Part shown: piece after piece, positions 1 to 11,635 of the stretch
Layout: each line of letters starts with the position of its first letter
How positions within the stretch are numbered: the stretch's first letter is position 1
Source: Lineus longissimus
Lineage: Eukaryota; Nemertea; Pilidiophora; Heteronemertea; Lineidae
Length of the DNA stretch: 64,000 nucleotides
Direction of reading: 5' to 3'
Assembly (NCBI RefSeq): GCF_910592395.1
Contig: NC_088312.1
Coordinates: 9,548,001 to 9,612,000 of the forward strand
The notes under the pieces: model-generated
The model's database searches: none
Told to the model about the DNA's origin: nothing
What the model saw: the letters and a program-made list of their open reading frames with translations, nothing else
Program-made: the position numbers and the translations under genes

Positions 1-3000
1 CCTGCACTGCCAAAGTATTGAAGGCACACAACTTCGAGACAACTGTTTCGATGTTGCTCTTTTGCTTTGGATCACGCATGATCTAAGAGGAGAAATGAGA
101 TAAGGTATTAGCTCATCGTCATAGAGGACAAGTACTTGAACAAATAGTTTGTATACTGACCCAGAGGTAATTACAATGTAAATGTTCACATGCCAACTAT
201 GCTGTCATGACATCCCAAGGGATGCTTGCCAAGAAACTCAATTTTTATCACTGTCATCACAGAAGTGACAATACAAATGAAACGGCCAGGGGCCATTGTG
301 CTCACCGTATACATCTTTTAGTAGGCAGGATCATGCTTAGTTTAGAGGTGAATATGGTGAACACAATCAGGCATGAAGACTTTTTTTAGATGTGTATTGA
401 TGTTAAGTAATAAGACAGGGCAGTATATATAAGTTTATGATCCAACCAATAATTGTCTGTGACATCAACAAGATCAATATCGTGTGATTGCTAAGAGTCC
501 CTGCAATAAAAAATTCATCGAAAAAAAGTCATTAATAAGTGAGATATTGCACGTCCTACTTTTTCAGTTTTGACCCCCTGGTGGCCAAATCAAGAATCAG
601 ATCAGGCCAAAATTCGGTGTCAGAGATTATCTGATGTAGGGGGTTACATGTACCAACTTTCAAGTTCATAGCTTCAGCAGTTAAGAAACGTGCCATAGTT
701 ACACTTTAATGGCCAATTTACGCCATTTGACCTCTGTGACCTAGAAAAGGAGGTCAAATCCAAAAATCGTAGGACATGTGGTGTATCCTTGCTAGAAGTC
801 CCTGCCATAAAAATTTTATCGAAAACAATTCACTCAAATAAGCAAGATATTGCACTTCTTCCTTTTTCCATTATGGCCCCCTGGTGGCCGAATAAAGAAT
901 CAGATCAGGCCAAAATTCAGCATCAAAGGTTATCTGATGTAGGGGGTTATATGCACCAAGTTTCAAGTTCATAGCTTTACTGGTTAAGAAACGTGCCATA
1001 GTTTACACTCTTACGGCCAATTTACGCCATATGACCTCTGTGAACTTGAAAAGTAGGTCAAATTGAAAACCCGTAAGACATGTGATGTATTCTTCCTAAG
1101 AGTACCTACCATAAAAATTTTATCGAAAACAAGTCACTTATAAGCGAGATATCACACTTTTTAGATATCCACTTTTGGCCCCCTGGTGGCAAAGTTGAGA
1201 ATCAGATCAAACTGAAATTCAGCACCAGAGGCTATTTGATATAGGGGGTTATATGTACCAAGTTTCAAGTTCATAGCTTTAGTGGTTAAGAAACGTGCCA
1301 TAGTTTACACTCTAACGGCCAATTTACGCCATATGACCTCTGTGACCTTGAAAAGTAGGTCAAATTGAAAACCCATACGATATGTGATGTATTCTTCCTA
1401 AGAGTACCTACCATAAAAATTTTATCGAAAACAAGTCACTTATAAGCGAGATATAACACTTTTTAGATTTCCACTTTTGGCCCCCTGGTGGCAAAGTTGA
1501 GGATCAGATCAAACTGAAATTCAGCACCAAAGGCTATGTGATATAGGGGGTTATATGTACTAAGTTTCAAGTTCATAGCTTTAGTGGTTAAGAAACGTGC
1601 CATAGTTTACACTCTAACGGCCAATTTACGCCATATGACCTCTGTGAACTTGAAGAGTAGGTCAAATTAAAAACCTGTATGATATAAGATGTAGATTTGC
1701 TATGAGTTCCAACAACATCAGTTTCATCGAAAACAAGTCACTAATAAGCGAGATATCACACTTTTTAGATATCGACATTTGGCCGCCTGGTGGCCAAGTT
1801 GAGAATCAGATCGGACCGAAATTCAGTGTCAGAGGTCACCTGACCTAGGGGGTGCTGTGTACAAAGTTTCAAGTTCATAGCCCTAGCGGTTAAGAAACGT
1901 GCCACTGTTTTTGAAATAGGATACGACGACGGACGACGGACGACGACGACGGACGACGACGACGGACGACGGACACTGCGGTATTACATAGACTCCCCTA
2001 CGGTGAGCCAAAAACGAGAAATTAAAACATGCAGAAATTTCCACTCTTAATCATTAACCAACCATTGACAGCAGATGTGGAATTTGTTGACCGCCAATTT
2101 AAAATGAGCAAATTCGCTCACTTTTCGCAACAAGAGGCCCAAGGGCCTGGCGCTCAGCTGAGTTGTTGCTGCGTTGTTCGTATATATTACATTACTCGTC
2201 AAACTCTACTAAACTAAGGACTCAAAGCCTAAGGATAATAGCTTCTGGATGTGTAACAGTGAATTGCGGTAGACTGGCGCAATCTACTTCAAGCAAGCTC
2301 CACCCTTGCAATGTGTGCGCAAACAGATAACCTAACCTATATTGGACCATCAATTCTACACACAGCAACATGATTCATCCTCAGCTGTTACCATGATGAT
2401 GATGATGATGATCCTTTTCGCAAATTGGTCGTCTTCTGTCTTTCTTCCATACTTCAGTGCCACCGGATGTAGTCTGCCCTTGTGGAGGGATCCTTTCAGC
2501 ACCGGGACACAAGAATCCATGCGAATTGAATCACATGGAGAGACTAGCCCAATCACCCGCTTTTGGCTGGGTAGAAATGGGTAAATCTCGCAGACTGGAC
2601 CTTAAACTCTACTGCCGACGTGTGAGGCCGGTCTGACAGATGAGTAAGTGGGGTCCACCTAATGCAGAAGGCACCAGTTTCCCTAACTAAAAGGGTAACA
2701 TTATTGCCTAAAGGCCTGTGTACACTAGTAAAATATTAGCAACATTTTTACATTTCCAGTTGCAACAAATGTTGCAAAAATGTTGCGTAGTGTGTACAGA
2801 GCAAAACGCGTCTTACAACATGTTGTAAAATTGTTGCAAATTAAATGCAATGCAATTCTTTGTTGCATGTTGTAAAAATGTTGCAAACTCTTCAGCCAAT
2901 CAGAAATAGGATTTGCGTCATGTGATCTACCGGAGTTCATGTGACTTGAACAAGAAGCAGGTATAGCAACTCTCAAGTGAGTGTCTTGCTTCGTAGGGTG

Positions 3001-6000
3001 ATGAAACCTTTTCTAGAAGTTTTTGTATGACGGCTTGTCAGTCAGCCGCAACTCCTTTAGGCTGCGTATCCATAGGCTGTTCCGTGCCCTGCACAACATT
3101 CCCTTTTTACCGCCTGGCGCGCCACACGGACAATGAACCTTCGTTGGTGTTATTGATCGTTCCCATAGGTTATGCCGTGTCACATTGCGGGCATATATGC
3201 ACTGTGGATTGGGAATATAGGCCCATATTGGGATTGAACATGTCCATTCTTTTGCGAGGGAACAACACGGAAGCAATGTCTGAGGCGAAATTAATTCAAG
3301 AGGTTCATCAACGGGAACTACTCTGGGACCCCGAAACTGATGATTATCATAACAAGCACGAACCTGTAATTTGTTGCTTAAAAGTCAGGTTTTATATACA
3401 TGTACATGTCAATTTGATGTTGCAAGTGAAAATACAAGTTACTTGTATTTTCATTTTCAATATTCATAAGAAATTGTCTTCTGAAATAATGACAGCGTGC
3501 GGATAAACGCGATTGACTGCTGCGAAATGAGGACTACAAAGGCCTACATGACCAAAAAGGAATATCCAATGGAGACGCAGGGCATAAGCCGCACTTACAC
3601 CACCTGAAAATGGACCACCAATCTTGGTTCGGGAACCAATGCCGCACCATCGAAAATCCACCAAGCGCTTACACCAGCGCTGCAGCTAGTTATAAAATCC
3701 GGCTACAGATGGCGCGCAAACAATAAGCAGAACGCAGAAAGCCTTGGCAGAAAGCGCCATTTTGAAAGCGCCGCCTGGAGCCGAACCATCTAACTAGCTA
3801 ATTGCCGATCCATTTGCGCGTACACCACGACAAAGCCGAGCTTTTAACAAGCCGGGCGATTTGGACCATCAAGCTTGGTGGGACAAATTAGCTCGGCAAT
3901 TTGTATCGGCAATGGATTGCCGAACCAATTTGTCGCGGCAATGTGGTGGTGTAAGTGCAATTGGTCCACCAATATATCGTGGTGTAAGCGCAGCTATAGT
4001 GCCAGGTCACAAGGCTGTTACGCCATAACGCCACACTACACAAGGGCATACCCTATGGATACGCGGCCTTAACAGGCAGTGGTATGCCCCATCATCCACC
4101 CTCATTTTGATCCAGGGCCTGGTCCATATTCTCTTTGGTTATTTCGCCGCCTCTTCCGTCTCTCAACAATGACAGCTAAAATTGCTGCAGAAGCACTCAA
4201 AACACATCTTCTCTCCTTGGAATCATCCATTTTCCCTCCAAAATACCTATTTCCCTTTGTTCCCACTAAAAAGTTTGCAACAATTTACCAACATGTTGTA
4301 AAAATGTTGCTAATTTGTTGCTAGTGAACACAGGGCCTTGAAGGGCTTGTTGCAAAATTGTTGTAAAAATGTTGGTAAAATGTTGGTAAAATGTTGGTAA
4401 AATGTTGCTAATATTTTACTAGTGTACACCCTGCTTAAGTCAAGTGAAACTCTTAACAAACCTTAGCAGAATGCCACCATTGAAATGTTGATAATAATGA
4501 TAGCAAGTAAAAACTTTAAACAGATAGACTTGATTTTTTTAACCAACTGCCACATGTGGTTTTCTTTATTTAGTAAATTTTGAGGTAAGTATTACAGAAT
4601 GAAATACTTGAATACTAGAATTGCCTGGCTCTTCTGATGATTGCACTGGTGAACACCGAAGTCGATGGGATGTGCAAAGTCATAGCTCGATCCTCTCTCT
4701 TGGTCATCTTTGAGATGTGGTCACCAAATATGTTCAAATGCAGCTGCAGATCATTCCTGTCCTGCAAAACATGATGAGGAGATAACATTTTAATTTTGAT
4801 AGAATAGGTAAGCTAGCCAAGTTTTATATCAAAATACAAGGCCAACAACAACTGATAAGGCGCTAGGGCCGAATGATCAAGGAAGTTCATTGATGATATG
4901 ATTGGGAATACATTGTGATAAGAGTGATGAATCGGCCCCGTTTGAAGCATTGTGCTATGTACAGTGTGCAAGTGTCAGTGTGTATCAGCTATCGGTCTAC
5001 CTAATGCGCGTCCGGAACAATTTGTGCGTCCGGAGCGCGTCCGGAAGAGAAAGTGCGCGTCCGGAACAATTTCCTATGTAAATATGAACTTAATGTTGCA
5101 TTAGATGGCTTAAATAGCATTTTAATTCCATGTAGAGAAAATAAAATTGGAAAAAATCTCCTTGGTGACTTTGTGTTTTACAATTTTCAGCGGGGTGATT
5201 TGGGTGTTGCACAGCCATCAAATCCCAGTTTACTGACGTTTCTCCTCAACCAATTGTTGTTGCAGTTGCAGAATTTCGATAGTAGCCGTGTTGTAATGGA
5301 TTAGACTGGTATCTGGTGTCTCAGCACATGGAATGCCGTCAGAGTGTCTTATCATTGTTAATTTCACAAAAAATCAGAATCAAATATGTTATTGAAAATC
5401 ACTATACAGTCAAAGTGTCAATTAGTGAGATGTGTTCACATTAATATGTAAAGAGCAATCTCTAGTGAACTCACACAACTGTTTGACATGGGGGAGCCCC
5501 CCAAACCCCCGTCCTTCTGACATATTTAGCCAGTACATTGGGGGATGAGTCCCCCAAACCCCCCAAAATATATTTTGTGAGAAAAATAAGTGAAAATTGT
5601 ACTACTTCTTTGATGTGAGTGTATCCTTAAATCCACTGTCATCACTAGATCCTTTGATAATAAGCCATAGCTAAATTTAAGTGTAGCCAATTAGAAATTA
5701 ATCTAAAAAATAAGTCCCCCCCCCCCTCCCGGGCCCACTCTGTCGAATGGTAGAAAAACTGGCATTTTTATTTTTATGAATAAGATATATACCCAGGAAA
5801 ATAATCATTAAGCTCATCTATAGTTGAAGCTCTTAAAACCGCACTGAATTTTGTTGACCCCCTTCCCCCTTCCCCTCGATCCCCTCCCCTCCCCCCTAAA
5901 AGCGCAAATTGGCTTCACAATAATTGCTATTGCCCCTTATCCCACGGCACGCAAAGACAAACTCATACCGACTTAGACGACCACAACAGGAGAAGGCGCG

Positions 6001-7059
6001 TAAGGAAGTTGGGATATGATTATGGCATAGTAATTAACCACCTCGCTGAAAATTGTAAAATACAAAGTCACCAAAAAGATTTTTTTCAATTTTATTTTCT
6101 CTACATGGAATTAAAATGCTATTTAAGCCATCTAATGCAACAATAGGTTCATATTTACATAGGAAATTGTTCCGGACGCGCACTTTCTCTTCCGGACGCG
6201 CTCCGGACGCGCAAACAGAGTTCCGGACGCACATTAGGTGGACCCTCAGCTATCGCATTTATTGTTTGTTGACATTTCAAATCGCTGGAGTCGATCCTCA
6301 ATTACACTGTTTATGTACATTGGCAACCTTACCCGATGATATCAGAACGATGTTTATTATTGTCTTGTTTATTCACATTAGTTCTGCTATGTGACAAGAG
6401 TTATTTGTTGAGAAATCCATGATTTAAAGCCGGACTTTGACATCGTTTCTCAGACCAACCAAGCTGCATTTCGCAGATCGTTTTTCAACGATCGTCGACG
6501 AACTATTTCAAATTAATCACATCCAATTAAACAATCCAAGCCTTCCCTAATGTCATCAACATGCAATAACACAAGCAGCCAAATATTATCGCCTATGAAA
6601 TTGTGAATTTAATGAGAACTTACCTCTGAATTGACAGAACGCGATCTATTCCATAGCATGGTCTCCTTACGTCTGAACTGCGCAGACTCGAGACGTGACG
6701 TTCGCTGCACGTGTGATTGGACGTGGGATAACTCGCGCGAAATTTAAAATGCTCTTCTTGGAGGGTGCTCACTAAATTGCGCCAGTAACACCACCTGGTG
6801 AGAAATTCATGAACTACGCCTATTGATAATGAAAGAGAAAGCTTTGCTCTATAAAATTAGATTTGATTCATGATCCCCAACTGAGAAATCAGCTGCTGGA
6901 AAAGTTTTTGGAAAATTTCGCTCGGTGCCACCTAGTGGCCAAACCGCTCATCCTGCCGGACCCACATTTGGTCTATTCAGGAGTCCTGAAGGGTCTCAAC
7001 GCCTCAGAGGGAAAATCTATCGCCTATCCGCCATAGTTTTGAAACGTGCCTGTTTAACG

Positions 7060-7126
<67 letters not shown>

Positions 7127-9716
7127 GGACACTCATTCTACCATTTACTCATATGAATAGCTCAGCTTTTCAGCTGAGCTAACAAAAACATTTCCCGATT
7201 TACAGTGTTTCATCCTTCTCATAGTCCACTTACTTTGGGTGCCACTCTTCTTATCAACTGATGACACTCCTCTAGAGTGAACAACTGCAATGGGAGGTGC
7301 TTCATGTTCTCAAGGGGGTCTGGTCCAGGCATACTGTCATCTGGGCTATGTTGTCCAGGGATACAGTCATCTGGCCTATGAACAGATGTTATCAGTAACT
7401 TGACCTGGATAACAGAATAGAAATCTTATGATGACTTCCTGTTTAATTCAAGTTTTATATCTGCAGACGATAGCTTTGTTCCGAGCCTAAGCTTTACATT
7501 AAATGGGAACAGTTCCGTCTGCTCATATCTATGTGGTATAAATGTACACTGACACTCAAATGCTTTCGCTTTCATTGTCACCTGAAATAAAAAATTATAA
7601 AACACACAAAGAGGAATCAGACATTACAAGCATTGAACTGCTCACCTTGCTATTTTGTATGGACAATATCTGTCTAAGAATCTCCCATACCCTCTTATCA
7701 GGGTTGTTTGGAGACAGCAACGTTTCAAAACTGTCCAAGTATAGGACCACAGCTGCAAATTGATGAGGAGAAGAACTTAGAAATGTGTCAAAGTTTTTTT
7801 GAAAAAGGTCACAGAAGACTATACTATAGACTCACTGACCAGCAAGTCAAAAATAGTAAATGTATAAAACACAACTTCGAGGGTTTCATATTTTACACTC
7901 AACGTACATTGATTGTTTTAATTTATAAAAATCCAAAGATCTATTTTCAATGAATTAATCTCAAATAAAGAGCCAAGGAGTAAAAACATCCCAGCTGAGG
8001 CCAGGAGGCAATCACACTGAGAACACTTTCTTCATGCAAAAATAAAGGTTAAGCTGTTTATAGAGACCACTCATGTTAATGACCCAAAAGCATTTTTCAC
8101 AAGGTGCAGGGTTCTTGATATAGGCCCTTGGTCACTTCTGATTTAAAAATATCAAGCAGCCAGTTAGCTCACCTGATTTTTTCGTTCGTAGCTCTTCGTA
8201 GATAGTTTCCCAGCATATTTTCTGGTCTTGTTGTAGGGGAGGTATATCTAGCGGCCCTGTCAGTCGGTTGTAGAAGTCCTCAATGTTGCTTGTGGTTCTG
8301 AAAGAGACGACCATCAACGGGACTTAACGCCCAATGCATAAATGAAAGCAATAGCTACTCAACGTATCCATACAAATAACCTAGTCCTAAAGCTTCTTGT
8401 CGTCAGTGAGATGAAATTTCTCATTGATCGCTTTATACTGTACAACTGCATGTACCTCCTCAAAGCGCTTTAGATTTATTCCCCAGAAACATTTCTATAG
8501 AAACCAAGACGTGCACATACACTACACAACATTTGGCCATTTCAGGCCAGTTGAAAGTACACAGTGACACCGACCATGCCTCAAACCCTAGCTGGACCAT
8601 TCAAACACAATTTCGATGCCATTCCACTTTGCAACCACACTTTTAATAATTCTCACAATTTTTTCAAATACAGAACACAAAAACTAAGGGCCCTTTTCCA
8701 GAAATAATTTTTTTTGACATATTCGTGAACTCCTCTGTTTCAGCTTCAAAAACTCTGGGTCCAGATATAATCTATATATAGGCATATAAAAATCTATTGC
8801 CAGCAAAATTAATTATTTCCAAAGTTGGCCCTGATAGGAAGGGCAACTTACTTCAAGTCGACATAGAGCTTTCGATATTGGTTTTGCTTTCCGCACACTT
8901 GGTTGGCTAGGGTTGTCTTCCCTGTGCCACCCATGCCAGATATCCAGATACCTAAAATAAAGGTGCTAATTAGATGTCGCAACCATTGGATAACCAGGAG
9001 AGATGACACAAAACCTAAAAAATAGGAGTTTCTTTGGATTGATTAGTTGTTTCATCAACGAAGATCGATCATGGAGTGTGTTTAATTGCCGTCCGGAATA
9101 CTATAAATGCACATCAGGCAAGTGAACATCTACGCTGTAAAAGTGATTGGGTCACTTTGTGAACAATACATATATGACCTATAATTATTCTGCAATGCAA
9201 TAATAAAGAAGCCTACCACAAAGTTAATAAGTTTTGCTTTTTTCTTGCCATTGTGAACAACTTACCAGCTTTTTGATCATTTGCCTCGTCCAAGAGCAGC
9301 CGTGTCACAGTCTCCATTTCCTCCTTCCTCCCGACAAAATCACAGTTTTTGAGTATCCCCATTTCACGGCAGTGTTTCTTATACATTTTACGCTTTTTCT
9401 CGCATTGCTTCAGATAATCATGCAAAAGGATATCATTCCCATCGCCTGTCCGAAATCTTAATTTCTTTGTCTTGGTCACGTCAATCATCAATTTCATGAA
9501 CCCGCTCTCTCCATAGTCTTCTGAGAGAGTGTCAATGAAATGTCTAATGACGTCCATTTTTGGCAATTTTTTATGGTGCTTGTTCTTTCCCCATCCAGCA
9601 GGTAATTTATTCTTCAAGGAATCCGCAAATGTATCTAACTCCTCGCGGGTCAGATTCCGGATAAGCTTGTCGGTGAGCCCAGGCCATGGGTCCTCCATTT
9701 CTTCGTCGTAATTCAT
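1..9716 (-). CDS. NB-ARC STAND NTPase (APAF-1/NLR-like), 3' part beyond window
   Basis: Six exons read in phase from ATG at 9716: 9716-9266, 8951-8852, 8297-8173, 7752-7646, 7404-7234 and 82-1, giving at least 345 residues. Residues 1-120 are helical and charged with no sure match; a death-fold adaptor domain is possible but unproven. FVGR at 127-130 is the usual entry to an NB-ARC domain. The Walker A loop GMGGTGKTT (156-164) opens exon 2. A Walker B-like strand ending in LDSFE is at 231-235, and VKLLITS at 262-268 fits the sensor/RNBS-B strand. The exon at 82-1 carries KLCAFNTLAVQ, which looks like the GLPL region, so I place it here rather than in another gene. Such proteins are ATP/dATP switches in innate immunity or apoptosis; ligand and C-terminal repeats are not visible. 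The 7.1-kb last intron is full of transposons. Confidence 0.72.
530..1980. repeat. About 4.5 copies of a 302-bp repeat ending in a GACGACG microsatellite
   Basis: The landmark word AAGAAACGTGCCA recurs near 683, 986, 1288, 1590 and 1892, giving a period close to 302 bp. Each unit also carries CCCCCTGGTGGC, a block near TTTACGCCATATGACCTCTGTGA, and TCAAGTTCATAGC. The array ends in an imperfect GACGACGGAC tract (1921-1977). All six frames are broken. The architecture (tandem cores followed by a microsatellite) resembles non-autonomous Helitron/'pearl' elements known from bivalves; the assignment is inference. It sits in the last intron of the NB-ARC gene. The same family lies inverted at 37.2-38.3 kb. 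The preceding 83-529 is intron with nothing recognised. Confidence 0.8.
2128..2170 (+). repeat. Palindrome-bearing repeat end (GAGGCCCAAGGGCCT)
   Basis: A short block with the palindrome AGGCCCAAGGGCCT followed by GGCGCTCAGCTGA. The same block recurs at about 34,820-34,856, so it is the conserved end of an interspersed element. No body can be delimited at either site. Confidence 0.5.
2718..4429. mobile_element. Outer inverted-repeat element, about 1.7 kb, non-autonomous
   Basis: The left end GTGTACACTAGTAAAATA (2718 on) is matched by its reverse complement finishing at 4429, and the match continues through TTAGCAACATTTT, about 33 bp in all. Subterminal DNA on both sides is rich in the word AATGTTGTAAA, at 2740-2890 and 4268-4410. 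No transposase reading frame is present. The interior carries at least two further inverted-repeat elements. Reading frames of up to 159 codons inside it have no protein-like character and I do not call them. Confidence 0.75.
3059..4070. mobile_element. Second inverted-repeat element nested in the 2.7-4.4 kb element
   Basis: AGGCTGCGTATCCATAGG at 3059 is answered by the reverse complement, with one mismatch in that stretch, ending at about 4070 (CCTATGGATACGCGGCCT). A third, innermost pair lies at about 3586-3640 and 3935-3997, built on GCACTTACACCAC and GGACCACCAAT, and can fold with the intervening 300 bp as loop. No coding capacity is seen. Confidence 0.65.
4565..4570 (-). terminator. Poly(A) signal after the 4615 stop
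   Basis: AATAAA read on the minus strand, 45 bp past the stop codon at 4617-4615. It supports a real transcript end here. Confidence 0.55.
4615..6659 (-). CDS. Small two-exon gene (60 aa) or alternative end of the NB-ARC gene
   Basis: The exon 4761-4615 has a clean acceptor, 48 codons (DRNDLQLHLNIFGDH...) and a stop, with an AATAAA on the minus strand 45 bp further on. Two upstream partners fit in phase 0. The first is exon 6659-6624, starting ATGCTATGG and ending GAG|GTAAGT, in a CpG-containing stretch that looks like a promoter and first exon; this gives a 60-residue protein. The second is the NB-ARC exon ending at 7234, giving a truncated NB-ARC isoform. I do not recognise the 60-residue protein. 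It is hydrophilic and basic, with no signal peptide or membrane segment. The intron between 6624 and 4761 holds the 1.25-kb foldback element. Confidence 0.5.
4994..6244. mobile_element. Foldback element with about 205-bp inverted arms
   Basis: The arms run 4994-5203 and 6040-6244 and are near-exact reverse complements. The shared terminal word is GGTCYACCTAATG, followed by three to five copies of GCGTCCGGA, then a long AT-rich arm. The middle (5204-6039) holds C-runs and G-runs (for example 5716-5738 and 5860-5900) and no gene. It lies in the intron of the small gene, or in the NB-ARC gene's last intron. No transposase is visible, so it would have to be mobilised in trans. Confidence 0.85.
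6890..7185 (+). repeat. Solo repeat with (ACAG)n tail and terminal hairpin
   Basis: A fragment with GTGCCACCTAGTGGCC and GAAACGTGCC, related to the 302-bp family, is followed by about 17 ACAG/GACA units (7059-7125) and then by AGCTCAGC...GCTGAGCT (7158-7181), a short hairpin. The order core, microsatellite, hairpin repeats the plan of the 37-kb array. It lies in the last NB-ARC intron, directly downstream of the exon ending at 7234. Confidence 0.65.
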
Positions 9717-10211
9717 ATTTTACTCAGCACTCAGTAGGATAACCCTCTAGGAAAAATAGGGAAATATTTTACCATCATCATTGATTGTTATAGCGCCTCC
9801 AGGGATGAGGGGGACGGTTGACATAGAAATGTCAAGTTGCAGGGGTGAGTGAGTGAGAGATTGCATCAGTGCTGACATGACCAAACAGTCATTCTCATGC
9901 AATCCAGGGCATCAAAATATCGAATCTATAAATAGATGTCGTATTTACGCCATATAATTTCTATTCCAATTGAACTTGCCCTTGACAAGCCAGCTAGATG
10001 TCAGAACAATACCAGTCTAATTCGCATTGCCCATTACCTTGTCAATAATGCAAATATCATTCAGTTTTTATCTTATCAAAAACTATTGAATTTGAAACAG
10101 TATGTCAAAGAATTGACAATTCTGTCACAGAAACTGAGCACAATTGAAAAGTAAACACATGGACAGCAAGATACTCTGTCCATGCTGCACTTGCTACACA
10201 TTGTACTATTA

Positions 10212-10372
10212 CAGTAGAACCTCCCTTAGTCGACAACCTCTCTATTAAGGACACTAGTTTCGGACCCAAATAGGTTGTTTCCATTCAACTTGATGTTTCT
10301 AACCAGGACACCTCTCTATTAAGGACAGCACTTGTCAGTCCTGAGGGTGTCCTTAATAAAGAGGTTCTACTG
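10212..10372. mobile_element. Tc1/pogo-type MITE
   Basis: Terminal inverted repeats CAGTAGAACCTC and GAGGTTCTACTG are flanked by TA on both sides, the target duplication of Tc1/mariner/pogo transposons. The arms contain the internal word CTCTCTATTAAGGACA. There is no transposase. A diverged relative with the same end word is at about 48,888-49,029. Confidence 0.8.
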
Positions 10373-11548
10373 TACATGCAAAATTGGTCTTGTATAGGCA
10401 CTCCCAACCTGCTAAATGCCTCAACACAGAATAGATTTGATACATCTCTCCTTTTGCTCTTTTTTCAAGCTTAAAAGCTTTTGTCAATACCATTTTAAAT
10501 CATCAAGAGCCAACCAAATCTGCAAATAAATCTTACCACACTCGACAGACAACTTACCAGGTACCAGTGTACACTCGAGGCAGGAGCTCTTCTATTGACA
10601 TCATTCTACTTCCAGCACCAACAGTGACGTTGTGCCAAATGACATCAACTTAATTCATAGTTATTGAATTTCCTTTGGCTTTTGTCCAAGGCAAAACAGT
10701 TTTAGGTCACCTTGGCCACAGCTGTTTACTATTCTTTACAATTGAATTTCCTATTCGAACATTTTCCTTGAAATCATTTCCCAGTATTGCGTGATTTGTG
10801 ATACTAACATACCTTTTATCTATACATGTGCTGCCATCATTCAATTATATGAACTACGCCATCAATCAATACTAACAAGGACACTGGCACTAGTAGGTCA
10901 GGTATTTGTGATAAAAACCATGACATTTTTACGAGCATTTTTTGGCCGCAAATATCATGAATGCAAATTGTGACAATTTGAACTCAAATGCAGTAGCTCT
11001 TCACTTTCAATTCTGTAGAAAACATTGGGAACTGAGTCTATTGCCAATTGAAAATGAGCAAATTAACCAACTTTTAGCATAGCAAACATTTCAAGGTCAA
11101 CTACACCAAAGCTTGACCGAGGTCCTACTCCTGTTCATACACATTCCGTGTGAAGTAAGCTCATAGTAAAGTCACTTCCACCAGTCCAGAATACACAGCA
11201 TTTTTTGAGTTATTGATAGGACACTGACCAACTTGAATCGTTGCTCTACAAAAAATGGTGACTTCTCATCAGACAGGACCTGAACAAACTAAAACTATAA
11301 TTATTCACCACCACAGACTATAAACAAACTTTTCCAGTTAATCAGCTACTCGGCTAAAACCTTGCAAGTTTCCATTTTGATATTAATTCTCCTAAGTAAG
11401 GAGCATACATTATTATCATGAACCAGCTACCAGTAAGTAGAAAAGAAACAAATGATAAAGATAATATAAGTGCATACATATTTTATTGACTTATATCCCT
11501 GGTATGCTTTTCCGCAACCAAATTACTGCTTGATTTGAATGCATTCTA

Positions 11549-11635
11549 CAGGGTGGCCCAGAATTATCTTCCCTCACACAATGGATACCCAATAGAATCC
11601 TATTGTGTGAGGGAAGCTAATTCTGGGCCACCCTG
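11549..11635. mobile_element. Mariner-type hairpin MITE, 87 bp
   Basis: An almost perfect palindrome with arms of about 40 bp. The ends are CAGGGTGGCCCAGAATTA and its complement, with TA on both flanks. CAGGGTGGCC-type ends are typical of mariner-like elements. It has no coding capacity. Confidence 0.8.

Noticed and set aside
3013-3506. Long overlapping frames (87 and 159 codons) on both strands
   Set aside because: They lie wholly inside the nested inverted-repeat elements, have no family resemblance and overlap each other.
6925-7182. Frame with repeated TDRQ/DRQT residues
   Set aside because: Translation of the ACAG microsatellite in a transposon end.
7426-7581. Possible exon (51 codons and a stop) with good acceptor between NB-ARC exons
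   Set aside because: It would interrupt the NB-ARC domain before the VKLLITS strand, has no poly(A) signal, and the next exon joins in phase without it.
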